DNA of 28,524 bases, from positions 1 to 28,524 of the forward strand of contig JBIQJM010000032.1 in assembly GCA_044507525.1 (NCBI GenBank), in the 5' to 3' direction. A program made the position numbers and the translations under genes. Source of the stretch: Zeimonas sp044507525 (lineage in GTDB: Bacteria; Pseudomonadota; Gammaproteobacteria; Burkholderiales; Burkholderiaceae_E). Of the stretch, positions 24,600-28,524 are shown in pieces. The notes below the pieces were generated by a model that saw only the letters and a program-made list of their open reading frames with translations, searched no databases and was not told where the DNA came from. How positions within the stretch are numbered: position 1 is the first letter of the stretch; each line of letters opens with the position of its first letter.

Positions 24600-24621
24600 C
24601 GGCAGTGTACCGTAACAGCCG
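24600..24621. promoter_or_regulatory. imperfect dyad in the putA / miaB-operon divergent promoter region
   Basis: Within the 65-base intergenic region, CGGCAGT and ACAGCCG at the two ends pair as 7-base half-sites with one mismatch and an 8-base centre. The element overlaps TACACT (24604-24609, minus strand), a plausible -10 for the miaB-side operon. It sits 20 bases before the putA ATG. It could be an operator for a regulator of proline use or a weak hairpin; this is inference from symmetry alone. Confidence 0.3.
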
Positions 24622-24641
24622 CTTCGCACGACGGAGGCACG

Positions 24642-27600
24642 ATGGCCGACGGGAGCACGGGCGCGACCGACGAGCGGCCGACGGCGACGCCGCCCGCCGA
24701 GGGCGCGCCGACGCCGTTCGCCGCGCTGCTGCGGCAGGTGCGTCGGCAGCCGCCGGCGAGGGCGGCGATCACCGACGCGCATCGCGTCGACGAATCGCGG
24801 TGCGTGCGTTCGCTGCTCGGCCTCGCGCGGCTCGGGCCGGCGCAGGCGCGCGCCGTGGAAGCGCGTGCGCGGTCGCTCGCGCGCGGCCTGCGCGAGCGCC
24901 GCGTCGGTCGCGAGGGCTTCGTGCAGGGGCTGCTCGCCGAGTTCTCGCTGTCGTCGCAGGAAGGCGTCGCGCTGATGTGCCTGGCCGAAGCATTGCTGCG
25001 CATCCCCGACGACGCGACGCGCGATGCGCTGATCCGCGACAAGATCGGCGTGGGCGACTGGCAGTCGCACCTGGGCTCGAACGCTTCGGTGTTCGTGCAC
25101 GCGGCGACCTGGGGCCTGGTCGTCAGCGGCAGGCTCGTCTCGTTGCACGACGAGGCCGCCCTGTCGAATGCGCTCGCGCGCGCGCTCGCGCGCGGCGGCG
25201 AGGCGCTGGTGCGACGCGCCGTCGATCGCGCGATGCGCCTGCTCGGCGAGCAGTTCGTCGCCGGCGAGACCATCGGCGAGGCGCTCGCGCGCGCCCGGGT
25301 GCGCGAAGCGGGCGGCTTCCGTCATTCGTACGACATGCTCGGCGAGGCTGCGCTCACCGAAGAAGACGCGCTGCGCTACCACGCGGCCTACGAGAGGGCG
25401 ATCGACGCGATCGGCGCGGCCTCGGCCGGCCGGGGCGTGCTCGACGGCCCGGGCGTCTCGATCAAGCTGTCCGCGCTGCACCCGCGCCATACGCGCGCGC
25501 AGTACGCGCGCGTCGTCGACGAGTCGTACCCGCGGCTGCGCGCGCTCGCGTTGCGCGCCCGTGCCTGGGACGTCGGCCTGAACGTCGACGCCGAGGAAGC
25601 CGATCGGCTCGACCTCTCGCTGGACCTGCTCGAACGGCTGTGCCTCGAGCCCGGGCTGGCCGGCTGGGACGGCATCGGCTTCGTCGTGCAGGCGTACCAG
25701 AAGCGCTGCCTGCCGGTCGTCGAATGGCTCGTTTCGCTCGCTGCACGCAGCAACCGGCGCCTGATGGTACGGCTGGTCAAGGGCGCGTACTGGGACAGCG
25801 AGATCAAGCGCGCGCAAGTGGACGGTCTGGACGGGTATCCGGTGTTCACGCGCAAGGCGCATACCGACGTGTCCTACCTGGCCTGCGCGCGCCGGATGCT
25901 CGCGGCACCCGAACGGCTCTACCCGCAGTTCGCCACGCACAACGCGCAAACGGTCGCGGCCGTGCACGAGATCGCCGGCCCGCGCTTCCGGCCCGGGCAG
26001 TACGAGTTCCAGTGCCTGCACGGGATGGGCGAGCCGCTGTACGAGCAGGTGGTGCGCAGCGAGGCGGACGGCGGTCTCGGCCGGCCCTGCCGGATCTACG
26101 CGCCGGTCGGCACGCACGAGACGCTGCTCGCGTACCTGGTGCGAAGGCTGCTGGAGAACGGCGCCAACACGTCCTTCGTGCACCGGATCGCCGACGAATC
26201 GATTCCGCTCGATGCGCTGGTCGAGGACCCCGTGCAGGCCGTGGAGCGCGTCGCGCAGGACGAGGGTGCGGTCGGCCTGCCGCACCCGGCGATTCCGCTG
26301 CCGCACGCGTTGTACGGCGCGCGGCGAAGAAATTCGCGCGGCATCGACCTGAGCAACGAACGACATCTGGCGGGACTCGCCGATGCGATGGCGGCGCTCG
26401 CGCACCGGCAGTACGTCGCGGCGCCCGTGGTCGCGGGCGAGTTGCGCGATGCGCCCGGCGTCGCCGGGCACGAGCTGCGCAACCCGGCCGACGTGCGCGA
26501 CCGGGTCGGGCGCGTCGTCGAGGCAGGCGCGCGCGACCTCGACGATGCGATGCGGGGTGCCGAGGCCGCGGCGGCCGCCTGGGCGGCGCGCACTCCCGCG
26601 GAGCGTGCGGCGGTCCTGGATCGCGCGTCGGAGCGGCTCGAGGCGCAGGCGCCCGAGTGGATCGCGCTCGTCGTGCGCGAAGCGGGCCGTACGATTCCCG
26701 ACGCGATCGCGGAGTTGCGCGAGGCGGTCGACTTCCTGCGCTACTACGGCGCGCAGTTGCGCGACGTCGACGTGTTCGCGCGCGCCGTGCCGCTGGGCCC
26801 GGTCGCGTGCATCAGTCCGTGGAACTTCCCGCTCGCGATCTTCACCGGGCAGGTCGCCGCCGCGCTGGCCGCCGGCAACGTCGTGCTCGCCAAGCCCGCG
26901 GAGCAGACGCCGCTCGTCGCGACGCGGCTCGTGCGGCTGCTGCACGAAGCCGGCGTGGACGTCGGCGCGCTGCAGTTGCTGCCCGGCAAGGGCGAGACGG
27001 TCGGCGCGGCACTCGTGGCGGACTCGCGCATCCGCGGCGTGGTGTTCACCGGTTCGACCCGGGTCGCGCGTTCGATTGCCCGTTCGCTCGCCGCGCGGCT
27101 CGACGCACGCGGCCAGCCGATCGCGTTGATCGCCGAGACGGGCGGCATCAACGCGATGATCGTCGACTCGTCGGCGCTTGCCGAGCAGGCGGTCGTCGAC
27201 ATCCTCGCCTCGGCCTTCGACAGTGCCGGGCAGCGCTGCTCCGCACTGCGCGTCCTGTGCGTGCAGGACGAAGCAGCCGACCGGGTGCTGGCGATGCTGC
27301 GCGGTGCGATGCGCGAGCTGCGGCTCGGGCGGCCCGATCGACTCGACACCGACGTCGGGCCGGTGATCGATGCCGAGGCGCGCGACGCGCTGCTCGGCTA
27401 TCTCGAGGCAATGCGCTCGCCGGGGCATGCGCGTGCCACGGCGGAACGCGGGCACGGGTATTTCGTCGCTCCGGCGCTGATCGAACTGCCCGCGGTCGGC
27501 GCGCTGCGCCGGGAGGTCTTCGGTCCGGTGCTGCACGTCGTCCGCTATCGGCGCGACGAGCTGCCGGAACTCGTCGACGCGATCGACCGCGTCGGCCACG

Positions 27601-28499
27601 GCCTCACGCTGGGCGTGCAGACGCGCATCGACGAGACCGTCGAGCTCGTCGTCTCGCGTGCGCGGGTGGGCAACCAGTACGTGAACCGCAACATGATCGG
27701 CGCGGTCGTCGGAGTGCAGCCCTTCGGCGGCGAAGGGCTGTCGGGCACCGGGCCGAAGGCGGGCGGCCCGCTGTACCTGCGGCGCCTGGTGCATCTTCCG
27801 CTCGACGCGGCGGCGCGGCCGTTGCCCGAGGCAGCGAGCGGCGCCGGCGCGCCTGCGCAGGTCGCCGGCGCGAACGCGCGGGCGGGCGCGGGAGATGCAG
27901 CCGGCGCCTGGCGGGAGCGCCGGCTCGAGGCGCTCGGCGCACTCGATGCGCTCGATGCCTGGCTGCGCGCGGCGAACGATGCGCAACTGCGCACGCTCGC
28001 CGACACCTGCGCCGCGCTCGCCCGCGACACGCCGCTTGCACTGCCGCTCGTCCTGGACGGACCGACCGGCGAGCGCAACAGCTGGTGGCTGGCGCCGCGG
28101 CGCGCGGTGCTCGGCGCCGCGAACGACGACGCCGACCGGCTCTTCCAGCTCGCGCACGCCCTTGCCGCCGGGACGCCGATGCAGTGGCTGCACGGCGACG
28201 CCGGGGCGCAGCGCTTGCATGCCGCGTTGCCGCCGGCGCTGCGCACGCGGGTGCAACTGCTCGACGACCTGCGGGCCGGTCGCTTCGACGTGGCGATCGT
28301 CCATGGCCACGACGACGAGATCCGTCGCTGGAGCCTGCGCCTGGCGCAGCGCGACGGCCCGATCGTCGCGTTGCTCGCCTGCGCGCCCGGCGATCGGCGC
28401 TACGGCGCGATCGCGCTGGAGCGCCTGCTCGTCGAGCGCAGCCTGTCGGTGAACACGGCTGCCGCCGGGGGCAATGCGAGCCTGATGACGATCGGCTGA
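24642..28499 (+). CDS. putA: bifunctional proline dehydrogenase / L-glutamate-gamma-semialdehyde dehydrogenase
   Basis: A 1285-residue enzyme that oxidises proline to glutamate in two channelled steps. The FAD-dependent proline dehydrogenase barrel occupies about residues 170-520 (SIKLSALHPRH, RLVKGAYWDSEIKRAQ, FATHNAQTVAAV, EFQCLHGMGEPLYEQV). The NAD-dependent aldehyde dehydrogenase follows, about 560-1050 (CISPWNFPLAIFTGQVAAAL, Glu832 in LIAETGG, catalytic Cys866 in AGQRCSALRV, QPFGGEGLSGTGPKAGGP). About 230 residues remain as the C-terminal domain seen in long PutA proteins. No ribbon-helix-helix domain precedes the catalytic part, so this is the type-B layout and it should not repress its own gene. 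The ATG has GGAGG about 5 bases upstream. It is divergent from the miaB-containing run; only 25 bases follow its stop. Confidence 0.97.
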   Translation: MADGSTGATDERPTATPPAEGAPTPFAALLRQVRRQPPARAAITDAHRVDESRCVRSLLGLARLGPAQARAVEARARSLARGLRERRVGREGFVQGLLAEFSLSSQEGVALMCLAEALLRIPDDATRDALIRDKIGVGDWQSHLGSNASVFVHAATWGLVVSGRLVSLHDEAALSNALARALARGGEALVRRAVDRAMRLLGEQFVAGETIGEALARARVREAGGFRHSYDMLGEAALTEEDALRYHAAYERAIDAIGAASAGRGVLDGPGVSIKLSALHPRHTRAQYARVVDESYPRLRALALRARAWDVGLNVDAEEADRLDLSLDLLERLCLEPGLAGWDGIGFVVQAYQKRCLPVVEWLVSLAARSNRRLMVRLVKGAYWDSEIKRAQVDGLDGYPVFTRKAHTDVSYLACARRMLAAPERLYPQFATHNAQTVAAVHEIAGPRFRPGQYEFQCLHGMGEPLYEQVVRSEADGGLGRPCRIYAPVGTHETLLAYLVRRLLENGANTSFVHRIADESIPLDALVEDPVQAVERVAQDEGAVGLPHPAIPLPHALYGARRRNSRGIDLSNERHLAGLADAMAALAHRQYVAAPVVAGELRDAPGVAGHELRNPADVRDRVGRVVEAGARDLDDAMRGAEAAAAAWAARTPAERAAVLDRASERLEAQAPEWIALVVREAGRTIPDAIAELREAVDFLRYYGAQLRDVDVFARAVPLGPVACISPWNFPLAIFTGQVAAALAAGNVVLAKPAEQTPLVATRLVRLLHEAGVDVGALQLLPGKGETVGAALVADSRIRGVVFTGSTRVARSIARSLAARLDARGQPIALIAETGGINAMIVDSSALAEQAVVDILASAFDSAGQRCSALRVLCVQDEAADRVLAMLRGAMRELRLGRPDRLDTDVGPVIDAEARDALLGYLEAMRSPGHARATAERGHGYFVAPALIELPAVGALRREVFGPVLHVVRYRRDELPELVDAIDRVGHGLTLGVQTRIDETVELVVSRARVGNQYVNRNMIGAVVGVQPFGGEGLSGTGPKAGGPLYLRRLVHLPLDAAARPLPEAASGAGAPAQVAGANARAGAGDAAGAWRERRLEALGALDALDAWLRAANDAQLRTLADTCAALARDTPLALPLVLDGPTGERNSWWLAPRRAVLGAANDDADRLFQLAHALAAGTPMQWLHGDAGAQRLHAALPPALRTRVQLLDDLRAGRFDVAIVHGHDDEIRRWSLRLAQRDGPIVALLACAPGDRRYGAIALERLLVERSLSVNTAAAGGNASLMTIG

Positions 28500-28524
28500 T
28501 TCACACGCCCGGCAAGCAAGCCCT

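Noticed and set aside
24330..28310. Minus-strand open frame of about 1326 codons opposite putA
   Set aside because: putA on the plus strand has complete catalytic motifs throughout. The antisense product is Arg/His/Asp-rich with no recognisable fold.

Overview
The window is one stretch of very GC-rich chromosome with no gap longer than about 90 bases between genes. Gene content and order point to a betaproteobacterium, most likely Burkholderiales. The signs are the amgK-murU cell-wall recycling pair divergent from lptD-surA-ksgA, the pepP-ubiH pair, the run lnt-glyQ-glyS-gmhB-plsC-M48 peptidase-gloA, and miaB-phoH-ybeY-corC-lnt. No tRNA, rRNA, CRISPR array, insertion sequence or phage gene was seen. 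Seven genes (murU, amgK, ksgA, gmhB, lnt, phoH, miaB) lack an ATG start at the position I favour.

Layout. (1) Bases 1-4463, minus strand: amgK, murU, pepP, ubiH and the first 13 codons of a probable dusB. This block covers peptidoglycan sugar salvage, X-Pro peptide cleavage, ubiquinone hydroxylation and tRNA modification. (2) Bases 4600-9656, plus strand: lptD, surA, ksgA and a four-helix membrane protein of unknown function. LptD inserts LPS in the outer membrane and SurA chaperones outer membrane proteins such as LptD. A consensus TATAAT lies between the two divergent blocks. (3) Bases 9605-24576, minus strand: fourteen tightly packed genes in transcription order: a small exported protein, miaB, a TPR/beta-barrel protein, a FecR-domain protein, phoH, ybeY, corC, lnt, glyQ, glyS, gmhB, plsC, a YgjP-like metallopeptidase and gloA. 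Most neighbours overlap or abut. (4) Bases 24642-28499, plus strand: a putA-type bifunctional proline oxidation enzyme.

The most interesting part is 19497-22868. A TPR plus outer-membrane-barrel protein resembling the DUF560/Slam family (type XI secretion) is translationally coupled to a large secreted protein. That protein has an N-terminal FecR domain, a long Gly/Pro/Ala-rich linker with an 18-bp tandem repeat, and a C-terminal domain that looks like the TbpB-type barrel of Slam cargo. The pair sits between miaB and phoH, genes that are normally adjacent. I read it as a candidate exporter-cargo system placed inside a core housekeeping operon. The family assignments rest on recognised motifs, not on a database search.
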